Under the pieces are notes generated by a model. That model was not told the DNA's origin. It saw only the letters and a program-made list of their open reading frames with translations, and ran no database searches. Positions 8,071 to 17,170 of a stretch of DNA of 41,474 bases are shown here, piece after piece. This DNA comes from an uncultured Bacteroidales bacterium. Its GTDB lineage: Bacteria > Bacteroidota > Bacteroidia > Bacteroidales > P3. How positions within the stretch are numbered: the stretch's first letter is position 1; each line of letters opens with the position of its first letter. The DNA lies in NCBI GenBank assembly GCA_947303735.1, contig CAMYZD010000005.1, forward strand, positions 1 to 41,474, given 5' to 3'. Both the position numbers and the translations under genes were made by a program.

Positions 8071-8690
8071 TGAATAAATTTAGTAACAGATATATCTTCA
8101 TCTACTCAGCGGTATTGGTGGCCGTGGTGGCCGTGGTGTTGACGGTGGTGAGCATGAGTTTGCAGCCACTGCAAGAGCGTAACCGACAGGCTGAGACCAA
8201 ACAGATGATATTGAAAACTATCGGGGTAGAGGCTACTCGCGACAACGCTGACGAGCTGTACGGCGAGTACGTCACTGAGGAAGAGCTTGGTGACGGCAGC
8301 CGATATTATACATTCGAAGGCGGATGTATAATCCCCCTGCAGGGCAACGGTCTGTGGGGTCCGATATGGGGGTATCTTGCGATGGATGAGACGAAGACCA
8401 TCGTGGGCGCCGTTTTCGACCACAAAGGAGAAACTCCCGGTCTCGGAGGCGAGATTGCTAGTGATAAGTTTGCCAGTCGATTCGTCGGAAAGAGTTGGCT
8501 GAAGCCTATCGTCTTGAAGAAAAACGCTGATAAAAACAGCCAATATGAGGTGGATGCCATCAGCGGTGGCACGATGACCAGCAACGGAGTGACTGCCATG
8601 CTGGCCAAGGCTCACGAGAAGTATGGTATGCTAGCAGTTGCAGCCTCATCGACCGACAAAACAGCAGAGAGAAAGGAGGCTGAAAAATGA
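8070..8690 (+). CDS. nqrC: Na+-translocating NADH:quinone oxidoreductase subunit C
   Basis: NqrC holds the second covalent FMN, facing the periplasm. The 206-residue protein has one N-terminal membrane anchor (about residues 9-30, YIFIYSAVLVAVVAVVLTVV). An FMN-binding domain follows, with GNGLWGPIWGYLAMD, FDHKGETPGLGGEIAS and the flavinylation motif DAISGGTMTSNGV, in which T168 is the expected modified residue. Here the motif is SGGT instead of the commoner SGAT, a conservative change. It overlaps nqrB by one base and nqrD by four. Confidence 0.94.
   Translation: MNKFSNRYIFIYSAVLVAVVAVVLTVVSMSLQPLQERNRQAETKQMILKTIGVEATRDNADELYGEYVTEEELGDGSRYYTFEGGCIIPLQGNGLWGPIWGYLAMDETKTIVGAVFDHKGETPGLGGEIASDKFASRFVGKSWLKPIVLKKNADKNSQYEVDAISGGTMTSNGVTAMLAKAHEKYGMLAVAASSTDKTAERKEAEK
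8670..8679 (+). promoter_or_regulatory. Perfect Shine-Dalgarno site of nqrD
   Basis: This is the third AGAAAGGAGG in the operon, 7 bases before ATG 8687 and inside the end of nqrC. Confidence 0.8.
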
Positions 8691-9304
8691 AGAAACTAGA
8701 CCTTATCAAATTGCCCTTCAACAAGCAGAACCCTATTACCGTACAGGTGTTGGGCGTATGCTCTTGTCTGGCAGTCACTGCGCAATTGAAGCCAGCTGTG
8801 GTGATGGCTCTGTCTGTCACAGTGGTGGTGGCTTTGGCCAACTTGATAATCTCGCTGTTGCGAAAGACCATACCGCCCCGCATCCGCATCATCGTGCAGC
8901 TGGTGGTGGTGTCGATGTTGGTGGTGTTGGTCGACCAGGTGCTGAAGGCCTATATGTACGACGTAAGCAAGCAGCTGTCGGTGTTTGTGGGCTTGATCAT
9001 CACCAACTGTATAGTGATGGGTCGCCTGGAGGCTTTTGCGATGAGCAATCCGCCACTGCCTTCGCTATTGGACGGCATTGGCAACGGACTTGGCTACAGT
9101 GTGGTATTGGTGACACTGGGCTTTGTGCGCGAATTGCTGGGCAGCGGCACTCTGTGGGGCTACCCTGTGATGGAGAAGATAGGACTCTTCAAGATTGGAT
9201 ATGAAAACAACGGACTGATGATTATGCCCCCGATGGCATTGATATTGGTGGGCATCATCATCTGGATACACCGAACACGTAATAAAGACTTACAAGAGCA
9301 ATAG
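8687..9304 (+). CDS. nqrD: Na+-translocating NADH:quinone oxidoreductase subunit D
   Basis: Integral membrane subunit of the NqrDE/RnfAE family; with NqrE it forms a pseudo-symmetric pair thought to hold an iron centre within the membrane. The 205-residue protein shows about six hydrophobic segments. It has the family features [17 protein letters not shown] near the N-terminus (with the conserved cysteine), [18 protein letters not shown] in the middle (with the second conserved cysteine), and [26 protein letters not shown]. Start and stop positions fit the family length. ATGA overlap with nqrC; nqrE starts 2 bases after the stop. Confidence 0.95.
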   Translation: MKKLDLIKLPFNKQNPITVQVLGVCSCLAVTAQLKPAVVMALSVTVVVALANLIISLLRKTIPPRIRIIVQLVVVSMLVVLVDQVLKAYMYDVSKQLSVFVGLIITNCIVMGRLEAFAMSNPPLPSLLDGIGNGLGYSVVLVTLGFVRELLGSGTLWGYPVMEKIGLFKIGYENNGLMIMPPMALILVGIIIWIHRTRNKDLQEQ

Positions 9305-9306
9305 AC

Positions 9307-9921
9307 ATGGAATACATCAATATATTTGTCAAGTCGATATTTGTCGACAATATGATATTCGCCTTCTTCTTGGGCATGTGTTCCTATCTGGCGGTATCAA
9401 AGACTGTGAAGACCTCAGCGGGTCTAGGATTGGCAGTGACGTTTGTACTGGTGGTCACAGTGCCTGTAAACTATCTTATCAACAAATACCTGCTTTCGCC
9501 AGGGGCGTTGGCTTGGCTAAGCCCTAAACTGGCAGAGGTGGACCTCTCGTTCCTCAGTCTCATCATGTTCATAGCGGTTATTGCCGCCATAGTGCAGATA
9601 GTTGAGATGGTCATTGAGCGTTTCAGTCCTGCGCTCTACAACTCGCTGGGTATCTTCCTACCGCTGATAGCGGTGAACTGTGCAGTGCTGAGCGGGTCGC
9701 TCTTTATGCAGGAGCGGGGTTATGCCAATATCGGAGAGGCCACTTGCTTTGCCCTAGGCAGCGGCGTGGGTTGGTTTTTGGCCATCGTTGCCATCGCCGC
9801 CATCAGGGAGAAGCTGCGCTATAGCGCAATACCTCCTGCCCTGCGCGGAGTGGGTATCACTTTTATCATTACCGGCCTTATGGGGCTGGCGTTTATGTCA
9901 TTTATGGGAATTAAACTATGA
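9307..9921 (+). CDS. nqrE: Na+-translocating NADH:quinone oxidoreductase subunit E
   Basis: Partner of NqrD in the membrane core. The 204-residue protein begins [31 protein letters not shown] and continues with [46 protein letters not shown], both family hallmarks including the two cysteines. About six transmembrane helices are apparent. Unlike nqrB, nqrC and nqrD, it lacks the strong Shine-Dalgarno site. It overlaps nqrF by four bases (ATGA). Confidence 0.95.
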   Translation: MEYINIFVKSIFVDNMIFAFFLGMCSYLAVSKTVKTSAGLGLAVTFVLVVTVPVNYLINKYLLSPGALAWLSPKLAEVDLSFLSLIMFIAVIAAIVQIVEMVIERFSPALYNSLGIFLPLIAVNCAVLSGSLFMQERGYANIGEATCFALGSGVGWFLAIVAIAAIREKLRYSAIPPALRGVGITFIITGLMGLAFMSFMGIKL

Positions 9922-11216
9922 TTACAACTACTATATTCACCGCGCTCGTCGTCATGGTGGCAGTCGTGCTGCTGCTGGTGGTGCTGCTATTGTTGCTGCG
10001 CGATAAGCTGCTGCCGACGGGCCAGGTTACCCTCACTATCAACGACGACCGCCAGATGCAGGTACCTACTGGAGGTACGCTCATCGCTACATTGGCAGAA
10101 CAACATGTATATCTCCCTTCGGCTTGCGGCGGCAAAGGCTCCTGTGGGCAGTGCAAATGCCGTGTGGTAGAAGGGGGCGGCTCCATCCTGCCCACCGAGG
10201 TGGGCTTCTTCACCCGCAAACAGATTCAGGAACACTGGCGCTTAGGATGCCAGGTGAAGGTGAAGGAAGACCTGAAGATTGTCGTCCCGCAGTCTATACT
10301 CAGCATCAAGGAGTATGAATGCACGGTTATCTCCAACCGCAATGTGGCCACCTTTATCAAGGAGTTCAAGGTGCAGTTGCCTCCGGGCGAGCACATGGAC
10401 TTTGCCCCCGGCTCTTATGCACAGATAAAGATACCCAAGTTCGACATCAGTTATGCCGACTACGACCGCGACTTGATAGGTGCCGAGTATTTGCCCTCGT
10501 GGGAGAAATTCAACATGTTCTCACTTCGTTGTGTCAACTCTGAGCCCACGGTGCGTGCCTACTCCATGGCCAACTATCCTGACGAGGGTGATGTGTTTAT
10601 GCTCACTGTGCGTATCGCCACGCCACCGTTCAAGCCCGACCGCTCTGGCTTTATGGATGTGAACCCCGGTATAGCATCGTCCTACATCTTCTCGCTCAAA
10701 CCGGGCGACAAGGTCGTCATGTCGGGACCTTATGGCGAGTTCCACATCAAAGACCATCCTGCCGACATGGCGGTGAAGCCCGAGATGATATGGGTGGGCG
10801 GAGGCGCAGGTATGGCTCCACTACGTGCCCAGATAATGCACATGACCCGCACCCTCCACACTACCGACCGTGCCATGCACTATTTCTATGGTGCCCGAGC
10901 ATTGAACGAGGTGTTCTATCTTGACGACTTCCACCAGTTGGAACGTGATTTCCCCAACTTCCACTTCCATCTGGCACTCGACCGTCCCGACCCCACTGCC
11001 GATGCTGCTGGTGTGCCCTACACTGCAGGTTTTGTGCACAACGTCATGTACGACACCTACCTCAAAGACCATCCAGCCCCCGAAGACATAGAGTACTACA
11101 TGTGCGGCCCCGGGCCCATGAGCGCCGCAGTGGTCAATATGCTTGACAATCTCGGTGTGGCTCCCGAGAATATTCTCTACGACGACTTTGGTGGCGGTGC
11201 CCCTGCCGGTAAATGA
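9918..11216 (+). CDS. nqrF: Na+-translocating NADH:quinone oxidoreductase subunit F
   Basis: NADH-oxidising entry subunit. The 432-residue protein has an N-terminal membrane helix (about residues 6-27) and a [2Fe-2S] ferredoxin domain with C70, C76, C79 ([14 protein letters not shown]) and C111. An FAD domain follows with the flavin motif [12 protein letters not shown], then an NADH domain with [10 protein letters not shown] and the late CGPGPM motif. The cysteine positions equal those of the Vibrio enzyme as I recall it. A short tail ([10 protein letters not shown]) ends 46 bases before the fumarate reductase membrane subunit, so the two complexes may share a transcript. Confidence 0.96.
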   Translation: MITTTIFTALVVMVAVVLLLVVLLLLLRDKLLPTGQVTLTINDDRQMQVPTGGTLIATLAEQHVYLPSACGGKGSCGQCKCRVVEGGGSILPTEVGFFTRKQIQEHWRLGCQVKVKEDLKIVVPQSILSIKEYECTVISNRNVATFIKEFKVQLPPGEHMDFAPGSYAQIKIPKFDISYADYDRDLIGAEYLPSWEKFNMFSLRCVNSEPTVRAYSMANYPDEGDVFMLTVRIATPPFKPDRSGFMDVNPGIASSYIFSLKPGDKVVMSGPYGEFHIKDHPADMAVKPEMIWVGGGAGMAPLRAQIMHMTRTLHTTDRAMHYFYGARALNEVFYLDDFHQLERDFPNFHFHLALDRPDPTADAAGVPYTAGFVHNVMYDTYLKDHPAPEDIEYYMCGPGPMSAAVVNMLDNLGVAPENILYDDFGGGAPAGK

Positions 11217-11262
11217 TAACAAACACATTAACGAATATAATCATCAACACGTTCAAAGTAAT

Positions 11263-12222
11263 ATGAATTTACCCAAAATCCATTCCATCTCCAAGAAGAT
11301 ATGCGTCGCCCTGTTGGGAGGATTCCTGCTTATCTTCCTGCTGTTCCATGCCAGTGCCAATCTCCTAGTACTGCGACACGACGATGGCGCATGGTATAGT
11401 GCTTTCTGCCACTTTATGGGCACCAACTACATTGTCAAAGTGTTTGAAGTTGTCCTCTTTGGCTTCATAGCGCTGCACATCTGCTTCACCGCCTGGCTGT
11501 GGCTGACCAACCGTATGGCACGACCCGTGCGATACCACGTGGCCGGCAAAAGCAAGACCCATCCCGGCTCCAAGCTTATGATGTGGACAGGCATACTCAT
11601 CTTTGTCTGCCTTCTCGTGCATTTCACCGACTTCTACTTCGTCAAACTCGGTTGGGTGAAAGGCGAGTATATGGCAAAAGTCGAAAAACTCCAGCAGATC
11701 GAAGCCTTGCAGACCCTCCAATTGTCATCCCAATTCGACATGACCCCCGAAGAGTTCGTAGACGAACTTGAAAGTCGCGCCACCGAACTATCGGCGATGG
11801 AGGGTGACTCTGCCGAGACCGCCCGCTACATCGCCCAATTGCGCGATGGGCTTGATGTGTACAATATCTTGCAGCGCGCCTATGACGAGGGCAATGTCAC
11901 AGAAGATGGTGTGTGGATACGCCACCTCACCTACGACGAACGTCAGCTGCTGCGCGATGTGGCACCCGAGGCCGACCCCGAGCCCGACTTCTATTTCATG
12001 GTTCGCGAGAAGTTTAGCCATCTGCATATGGTCTTACTCTATCTGCTCTTCTTTGCCATCGTGTGGATCCATATGCGTCATGCATTCCCCTCGGCTTTTC
12101 AGACGTTGGGCCTCAGCAACTATAAGTATTACAACGTCATCGATCTGCTGGGCAAGCTCTATGCCTGGGTGGTGTGTCTGATGTTTGCCGCCGTGGTGAT
12201 TTTAGTGTTCCTCGGACTATAA
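11263..12222 (+). CDS. frdC: Fumarate reductase/succinate dehydrogenase membrane cytochrome b subunit with large insertion
   Basis: Membrane anchor that passes electrons between menaquinol and the FrdB iron-sulfur clusters through two haems b. The 319-residue protein has five predicted helices at about residues 13-30, 56-80, 105-129, 253-272 and 297-317. Candidate haem histidines are H29 (FHAS), H72, H120 and H270. Bacteroidetes homologues are normally about 220-230 residues. The excess lies between helices 3 and 4 (about residues 131-245), a Glu/Asp-rich, helix-prone stretch. By the positive-inside rule (Arg/Lys in the helix 2-3 loop) it would face the periplasm. ATG 11263 was preferred because the upstream extension overlaps nqrF and lacks family sequence. 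Confidence 0.9.
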   Translation: MNLPKIHSISKKICVALLGGFLLIFLLFHASANLLVLRHDDGAWYSAFCHFMGTNYIVKVFEVVLFGFIALHICFTAWLWLTNRMARPVRYHVAGKSKTHPGSKLMMWTGILIFVCLLVHFTDFYFVKLGWVKGEYMAKVEKLQQIEALQTLQLSSQFDMTPEEFVDELESRATELSAMEGDSAETARYIAQLRDGLDVYNILQRAYDEGNVTEDGVWIRHLTYDERQLLRDVAPEADPEPDFYFMVREKFSHLHMVLLYLLFFAIVWIHMRHAFPSAFQTLGLSNYKYYNVIDLLGKLYAWVVCLMFAAVVILVFLGL

Positions 12223-12255
12223 CCTTCAACCTTCAACATTAAACTTTCAACTCGA

Positions 12256-14205
12256 ATGAATCTAGATTCCAAAATACCCGAAGGTCCCCTTTCTGAAAAA
12301 TGGACCAACTACAAAGCCAGCCAAAAGCTCGTCAACCCTGCCAACAAGCGCAAGATCGACATTATCGTCGTAGGCACTGGCCTTGCCGGTGCCTCCGCTG
12401 CCGCATCGCTGGGAGCTCTGGGCTTCAACGTGGATATTTTCTGTATACAGGATTCTCCCCGTCGCGCACATTCCATCGCTGCCCAAGGTGGCATCAACGC
12501 CGCAAAGAACTATCAGAACGACGGCGACAGTGTCGAACGCCTCTTCCGCGACACCATCAAGGGTGGCGACTACCGCGCACGCGAAGCCAACGTCTACCGT
12601 CTGGCTGAGGTGAGTGGCAACATTATCGACCAGTGTGTAGCGCAGGGTGTGCCCTTTGCTCGCGACTATGGCGGACTGCTCGACAACCGCTCTTTTGGTG
12701 GCGCTCAAGTCAGCCGTACTTTCTATGCTCGTGGGCAAACGGGTCAGCAGCTCCTACTCGGAGCCTATGGCGCCCTCAGCCGCGAAATAGCCCGCGGTAG
12801 CGTCCGCCTCCACGAACGTCATGAAATGATGGAGCTCGTCATTGTCGACGGACGTGCTCGCGGCATCATTGCCCGCAACCTGGTCACCGGAGCCTTAGAG
12901 CGCTATGCAGCCCATGCCGTGGTGGTGGCCTCGGGCGGCTATGGCAATGTCTACTACCTCTCCACCAACGCCATGAACAGCAACGGCAGTGCCGCATGGA
13001 TCTGCCATAAGAAGGGTGCCGCCTTTGCCAATCCCTGCTATGTGCAGATACACCCCACCTGCATCCCCGTCCATGGCGACTACCAGTCCAAGCTCACCCT
13101 TATGAGCGAGAGCCTCCGCAACGACGGCCGCATCTGGGTGCCTAAGAAAAAAGAAGACTCCGAAGCCATCCGTCGTGGCGACAAGGGTCCCAACGACATC
13201 CCTGAAGCCGACCGCGACTACTATCTCGAGCGTCGCTACCCTGCCTTTGGCAACCTGGTGCCCCGCGATGTGGCATCGCGTGCTGCCAAGGAGCGGTGCG
13301 ATGCCGGCTACGGTGTCGGCCCCACTGGGTTGGCAGTCTTCCTCGACTTTGCCGACGCCATCAAGCGCCTAGGTCGCGACGTGGTAGAGCAGAAATATGG
13401 CAACCTCTTCCAGATGTATCAGAAGATAGTCGACACCGACCCCTACCATGAGCCCATGATGATCTACCCCGCCGTCCACTACACCATGGGCGGCCTTTGG
13501 GTCGACTACGAGCTGCAGACCACCATCCCCGGCCTCTTCGCCGCAGGCGAAGCCAACTTCTCCGACCACGGTGCTAACCGTCTAGGAGCCTCCGCCCTTA
13601 TGCAGGGACTCGCCGATGGCTATTTCGTGCTGCCCTACACCATGCAAAACTACCTGGCCGACCAAATCTATGTAGGCAAGATATCGCCCGACACACCCGA
13701 ATTCGACCAAGCCGAGCAAGCCGTCCGTCAGCGTATCGACCAGCTCTTCAACATCGGACGTCATACCACCCAGCCCCATACCGTCGACCATTTCCATAAG
13801 GCTCTAGGCAAAATTATGTGGGAGTATGTCGGCATGGCGCGCAACACCGAGAGCCTCACCATTGCTATGCAGCAGGTCAAGGAACTCGAGGCCGATTTCT
13901 GGCGTCAGCTTGCCATCCCTGGCACAGCCGAGGAGTTTAACCCCGAACTGGAAAAAGCCTATCGCTTGGCCGACTATTTCGAATTGGCACGCCTCATCAT
14001 CACCGATGCTATGCACCGCGAAGAGTCGTGTGGCGGCCATTTCCGTACCGAACACCAAACCGAGGATGGCGAAACCCTCCGCGACGACGACCACTTTATG
14101 TATGTCGCCGCATGGGAATATCAAGGACACGACAATTTGGAGACCATGACCGCCGAGCCTCTCCATTACGAGCATATTCAAATAGCCAAACGAAACTATA
14201 AGTAA
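12256..14205 (+). CDS. frdA: Fumarate reductase/succinate dehydrogenase flavoprotein subunit
   Basis: Catalytic subunit that interconverts fumarate and succinate. The 649-residue protein has the FAD-binding motif [15 protein letters not shown] (about 38-52) and [14 protein letters not shown], where H72 is the expected covalent FAD ligand. It also has [14 protein letters not shown], the substrate region [14 protein letters not shown], and [41 protein letters not shown]. Length and order match the Bacteroidetes-type (B-type) enzyme; in an anaerobe with NQR next door the likely physiological direction is fumarate reduction. A short TTCAAC repeat spacer (12222-12253) separates it from the membrane subunit gene. 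Confidence 0.95.
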   Translation: MNLDSKIPEGPLSEKWTNYKASQKLVNPANKRKIDIIVVGTGLAGASAAASLGALGFNVDIFCIQDSPRRAHSIAAQGGINAAKNYQNDGDSVERLFRDTIKGGDYRAREANVYRLAEVSGNIIDQCVAQGVPFARDYGGLLDNRSFGGAQVSRTFYARGQTGQQLLLGAYGALSREIARGSVRLHERHEMMELVIVDGRARGIIARNLVTGALERYAAHAVVVASGGYGNVYYLSTNAMNSNGSAAWICHKKGAAFANPCYVQIHPTCIPVHGDYQSKLTLMSESLRNDGRIWVPKKKEDSEAIRRGDKGPNDIPEADRDYYLERRYPAFGNLVPRDVASRAAKERCDAGYGVGPTGLAVFLDFADAIKRLGRDVVEQKYGNLFQMYQKIVDTDPYHEPMMIYPAVHYTMGGLWVDYELQTTIPGLFAAGEANFSDHGANRLGASALMQGLADGYFVLPYTMQNYLADQIYVGKISPDTPEFDQAEQAVRQRIDQLFNIGRHTTQPHTVDHFHKALGKIMWEYVGMARNTESLTIAMQQVKELEADFWRQLAIPGTAEEFNPELEKAYRLADYFELARLIITDAMHREESCGGHFRTEHQTEDGETLRDDDHFMYVAAWEYQGHDNLETMTAEPLHYEHIQIAKRNYK

Positions 14206-14207
14206 TT

Positions 14208-14966
14208 ATGAAATTTACACTGCATATCTGGCGACAGGAAAACGCCCAAGCCAAAGGACATTTCGAAACCTACCATGTCGACAACATATCGGCCGACTGC
14301 TCCTTTCTCGAGATGCTCGACATCCTGAACGAACAACTCATGGACAACCGTATTGCCCATCCTGTCTGCTTCGACAACGACTGCCGCGAAGGTATCTGCG
14401 GCATGTGCGGACTTTATATCAACGGACGCCCCCATGGCAACGACGATGGGGTGACCACTTGCCAGCTCCACATGCGCCATTTCCACGATGGCGACGAGAT
14501 ATGGGTCGAACCTTGGCGGGCCAAACCCTTCCCAGTTATCCGCGACCTAGTGGTCGATCGCACCGCCTTCGACAAGATTATCCAGGCCGGGGGATATATC
14601 AGTACAACTACTGGAGGAGTACCCGATGCCAACAACATCCTAATCCCTAAACACAAGGCCGACCAAGCCATGGATGCTGCTGCCTGCATTGGCTGTGGTG
14701 CCTGTGTGGCTGCCTGCAAGAATGCTAGCGCCATGCTCTTTGTTGGTGCAAAGGTGAGCCATCTGGCTCTGTTGCCCCAAGGGCAGATAGAGGCGGCCGA
14801 CCGCGTGCGCAGCATGGTCTGTAAGATGGACGAATTGGGATTTGGTAGTTGCACCAATACCTATGCTTGCGAAGCAGAGTGCCCTAAGCAAATCAAGCGT
14901 CAAAATATTGCGCGCCTCAATCGCCAGTGGATTGGCTCTATTTTTGGTCGAGACAGAAAAAAGTAA
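14208..14966 (+). CDS. frdB: Fumarate reductase/succinate dehydrogenase iron-sulfur subunit
   Basis: Electron-transfer subunit between the flavoprotein and the membrane cytochrome. The 252-residue protein has the plant-type [2Fe-2S] cysteines C54/C59, C64, C67 and C85 ([13 protein letters not shown]). The C-terminal domain has the [4Fe-4S]/[3Fe-4S] cysteines: C160, C163, C166, C170 ([11 protein letters not shown]), then C205, C215, C221 and C225 ([13 protein letters not shown]). Together with the cytochrome-first gene order (C-A-B) this is the Bacteroidetes arrangement. It starts 2 bases after frdA stops and ends before a strong hairpin (15021-15072). Confidence 0.95.
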   Translation: MKFTLHIWRQENAQAKGHFETYHVDNISADCSFLEMLDILNEQLMDNRIAHPVCFDNDCREGICGMCGLYINGRPHGNDDGVTTCQLHMRHFHDGDEIWVEPWRAKPFPVIRDLVVDRTAFDKIIQAGGYISTTTGGVPDANNILIPKHKADQAMDAAACIGCGACVAACKNASAMLFVGAKVSHLALLPQGQIEAADRVRSMVCKMDELGFGSCTNTYACEAECPKQIKRQNIARLNRQWIGSIFGRDRKK

Positions 14967-15020
14967 GCGTTTAGGCCAGAAACAATAAACTGTGACCAGT
15001 GACCAGATATTTAGTGACCT

Positions 15021-15072
15021 GTGACCAGTGACCTGTGACAAGATAGCGTTCGTATCACAGGTCACTGGTCAC
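15021..15072. terminator. 18-bp perfect hairpin between convergent frdB and LicA-like gene
   Basis: GTGACCAGTGACCTGTGA (15021-15038) is the exact reverse complement of 15055-15072, with a 16-base loop. Extra GTGACC units lie at 14991-15020, so the arms are built from a tandem GTGACC/CTGTGACC repeat. Position between convergent genes suggests a bidirectional terminator or transcript end. No U-tract follows on either strand. Confidence 0.65.
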
Positions 15073-15083
15073 TAAACTTCTGT

Positions 15084-15953
15084 TCACAGGTTGTCATACT
15101 CGTTGGCAAGGTCCTTTGCCATATTGAAGAAGAAAGCAGCCACCTCGTTAAAGTCCATATTCAAGTCGCGACTCAGACCCACGCGATCTTTGAATATGGC
15201 CACATTATACCATTGTAGGCATTGGAACGAGCGGTGAAAATAGAGTCTCTGCAACTCCTCTCGAGTAGGGGTGTGCTCCACGTAGGCTTCCAAGAGCGAG
15301 AGGGCTTTGTCGAACCCGGCATTGCCGTAGCAGGCTATGTCATAGAAGGGATCGTTCATGCCGGCAAACTCCCAGTCTAACACATATAGCTTGTCGCCAC
15401 TGAGGACAAGATTGGTGGGCTGGTAGTCGCAGTGGCAAGGCACTTTCTTCACATCTGCATGAGCACGTTGCATCTCGTTTAGCTTTTGTCGCAGGGCAAT
15501 ATATTCCTTGGGATGTGTAAATCCCATTTCACGGCAGTAACGCTCGTAGTCGTCGAGTCGCTTGAATGCGTTATAATCCTTGAATTTCAAGTCGCTATTA
15601 TGTATCTTCTTAAGGGCTGCTACTGAGAGTTGGTTGTATGAGACCACATCGGTGTCTGAGAGGATGGTGCCATCGACATATTCAGCCAGTTTCTCACCAG
15701 AAATGATCTCTACATACGAAGTGGCGTTGTTGAGCCCCAGACGATTAACCTCTTGTATATTATCCCATTCTTCTACACGGTCGACAAATTTCTCAGCGAA
15801 CTTGCCTGGAACACGATAGGTGTATTTCTTACCACGGGTTTCGACGACATAAGTGTAGTTGCTCATGCCGCCTTCTAGACGTTTGACTATCACGGTGTCA
15901 TCTGTGTGCATTAGGGCGTTGACGCGAGCTACGATGTATTCTTCTACATTCAT
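15084..15953 (-). CDS. LicA-like choline/ethanolamine kinase family protein
   Basis: Small-molecule kinase of the aminoglycoside-phosphotransferase/choline kinase fold. The 289-residue protein has the glycine-rich nucleotide loop LEGGMSNYTYVVE (about 26-38), the Brenner-type catalytic loop HCDYQPTNLVL (about 178-188) with the catalytic Asp and Asn, and the metal-binding VLDWEFAGMNDPFYDIA. Overall it is closest to LicA-type choline kinases. It lies 39 bases downstream of the ThiD-like/AraC gene on the same strand, so the two may be co-transcribed. Because E. coli thiamine kinase belongs to the same fold family, a role in thiamine-type salvage is an alternative. Nothing in the sequence settles the substrate. 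Confidence 0.8.
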   Translation of the reverse strand: MNVEEYIVARVNALMHTDDTVIVKRLEGGMSNYTYVVETRGKKYTYRVPGKFAEKFVDRVEEWDNIQEVNRLGLNNATSYVEIISGEKLAEYVDGTILSDTDVVSYNQLSVAALKKIHNSDLKFKDYNAFKRLDDYERYCREMGFTHPKEYIALRQKLNEMQRAHADVKKVPCHCDYQPTNLVLSGDKLYVLDWEFAGMNDPFYDIACYGNAGFDKALSLLEAYVEHTPTREELQRLYFHRSFQCLQWYNVAIFKDRVGLSRDLNMDFNEVAAFFFNMAKDLANEYDNL

Positions 15954-15992
15954 AATTGTGATTTGTTGTTTGTTTCTGTATGTAATGATTCT

Positions 15993-16922
15993 TTATTTAT
16001 ATTGTTTCTTTTGATAATCTGAGAGAGTGATGCCAGTGAGCCGTTTAAAAAAGTTGGAGAGTGCTTGTGGGGAGAAGTCTAGTTGTTCGGCTATGGCTTG
16101 GAAAGAGGGTTGAGGAGAGCTGTCGAGGAACTGTTTGATCCGAAAGAGGAGGGTGGCCTCGATTAGGCTCTTGGGGGTCTGGTTGGCCATACGGTGGGTC
16201 ACTTGTGCCAGATAGCGTGGGCTTACACCTAGTTGTCGGGCATAGAAGTTGACATCGTGGCTGTGCGAACAAAGGCGTTCCTGCATGGAGAGAAAGTCTC
16301 GGTAGAGGCTCACGGTGCGCCCTGGAAGAGGGGTGTTGTCGGTGAGAGGCGGTGCCAATAGGGTGGCACGTCGTATGGCACTATCGAGCGAGTCGCCTTG
16401 GTTGAGGAACACCGCTATCGAGGAGCAGAGCTCGTTACAACGGCCGTGGGTACCATGGGCTTCGACTAGCCTATCGTATGTGAAGTAGTGGGCGTCGCGA
16501 TTGCGTACCACTAGCAGTGAACAGAGTGGCAGCAGCTCTGTCTGTAGTAAGGTGATGAGGCTGTCGTCCAACAACTGTTCCTCGTGAGTTGAGCAGACCA
16601 CGGGTGAGAATAGCGTCCATCTCGGTTTGTGTCTACGTAGGCATTGCGCGATAGCATAGAGCGAGGCAGCATTGCGCACCATCCCGATTTTGACCACTTG
16701 TGGGTGAGCATCGTCGCATACGGCATCAATCTGTCGTTCGATTACAGGTGCAGGAATGTCGTAGAACTCTTGGATGCCTAGTGAGTTTTGGAGAGTGATG
16801 CTAGTGACTACAGACATGGCCTCTGCACCAAGACTGGTGATAGTGCGTATGTCGGCCTGTATGCCGGCTCCGCCAGTGCTGTCCGAACCTGTTATAGTCA
16901 ATATGGGAGGTGTTGTCTGCAT
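15993..16922 (-). CDS. ThiD-like kinase domain fused to AraC-type DNA-binding domain
   Basis: The 309-residue protein joins two families. Residues 1-192 resemble hydroxymethylpyrimidine/phosphomethylpyrimidine kinase (ThiD): LTITGSDSTGGAGIQADIRT, VTSITLQNSLGIQ and VVKIGMV are near-canonical. The later catalytic part is degraded: the PNxxEA-type segment reads VVRNRDAHYF, and the GTGC anion-hole motif reads HGTHGRCNELCSS. About 50-60 residues of the usual kinase are missing. Residues 215-305 form an AraC double helix-turn-helix (VNFYARQLGVSPRYLAQVTH, then FQAIAEQLDFSPQALSNFFKRLTG). I infer a regulator whose dead kinase domain senses a pyrimidine or B6-type vitamin intermediate. Start 16922 was chosen because homology begins there; a longer open frame reaches 17123. 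It is divergent from the CobW-type gene. Confidence 0.85.
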   Translation of the reverse strand: MQTTPPILTITGSDSTGGAGIQADIRTITSLGAEAMSVVTSITLQNSLGIQEFYDIPAPVIERQIDAVCDDAHPQVVKIGMVRNAASLYAIAQCLRRHKPRWTLFSPVVCSTHEEQLLDDSLITLLQTELLPLCSLLVVRNRDAHYFTYDRLVEAHGTHGRCNELCSSIAVFLNQGDSLDSAIRRATLLAPPLTDNTPLPGRTVSLYRDFLSMQERLCSHSHDVNFYARQLGVSPRYLAQVTHRMANQTPKSLIEATLLFRIKQFLDSSPQPSFQAIAEQLDFSPQALSNFFKRLTGITLSDYQKKQYK

Positions 16923-17013
16923 TCGTCGATGGGTGTTATTGAGTATTTCCTCAAGGGTCAATACGCTGATAGTCTTACTAGTTACCGTTTTGCCCCTTGG
17001 TTGAAAATATTTG

Positions 17014-17020
17014 CAAAGTA
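17014..17020 (-). promoter_or_regulatory. Weak -7-like element for the ThiD-like/AraC gene
   Basis: Read on the minus strand, TACTTTG followed by C resembles TAnnTTTG with one base missing from the spacer. It lies about 90 bases before the chosen start. Confidence 0.3.
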
Positions 17021-17170
17021 ACGCTTTTTTTTGCGAAGAGCAAAGGCTTGTTCCGAAAATTGTAAATAATTTCGCATTTTTATAAGTGACGGCGATTGGC
17101 ATTTTTTTTTTCTGCCAACTCAAAATAAAGGGAGCATTATATGCGTTATATCAAAAAAACAACAATACTA

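Noticed and set aside
15084-15953. Aminoglycoside resistance kinase
   Set aside because: The fold is shared, but motifs and overall sequence fit LicA/choline kinase-type enzymes better, and no resistance or mobile context is present.
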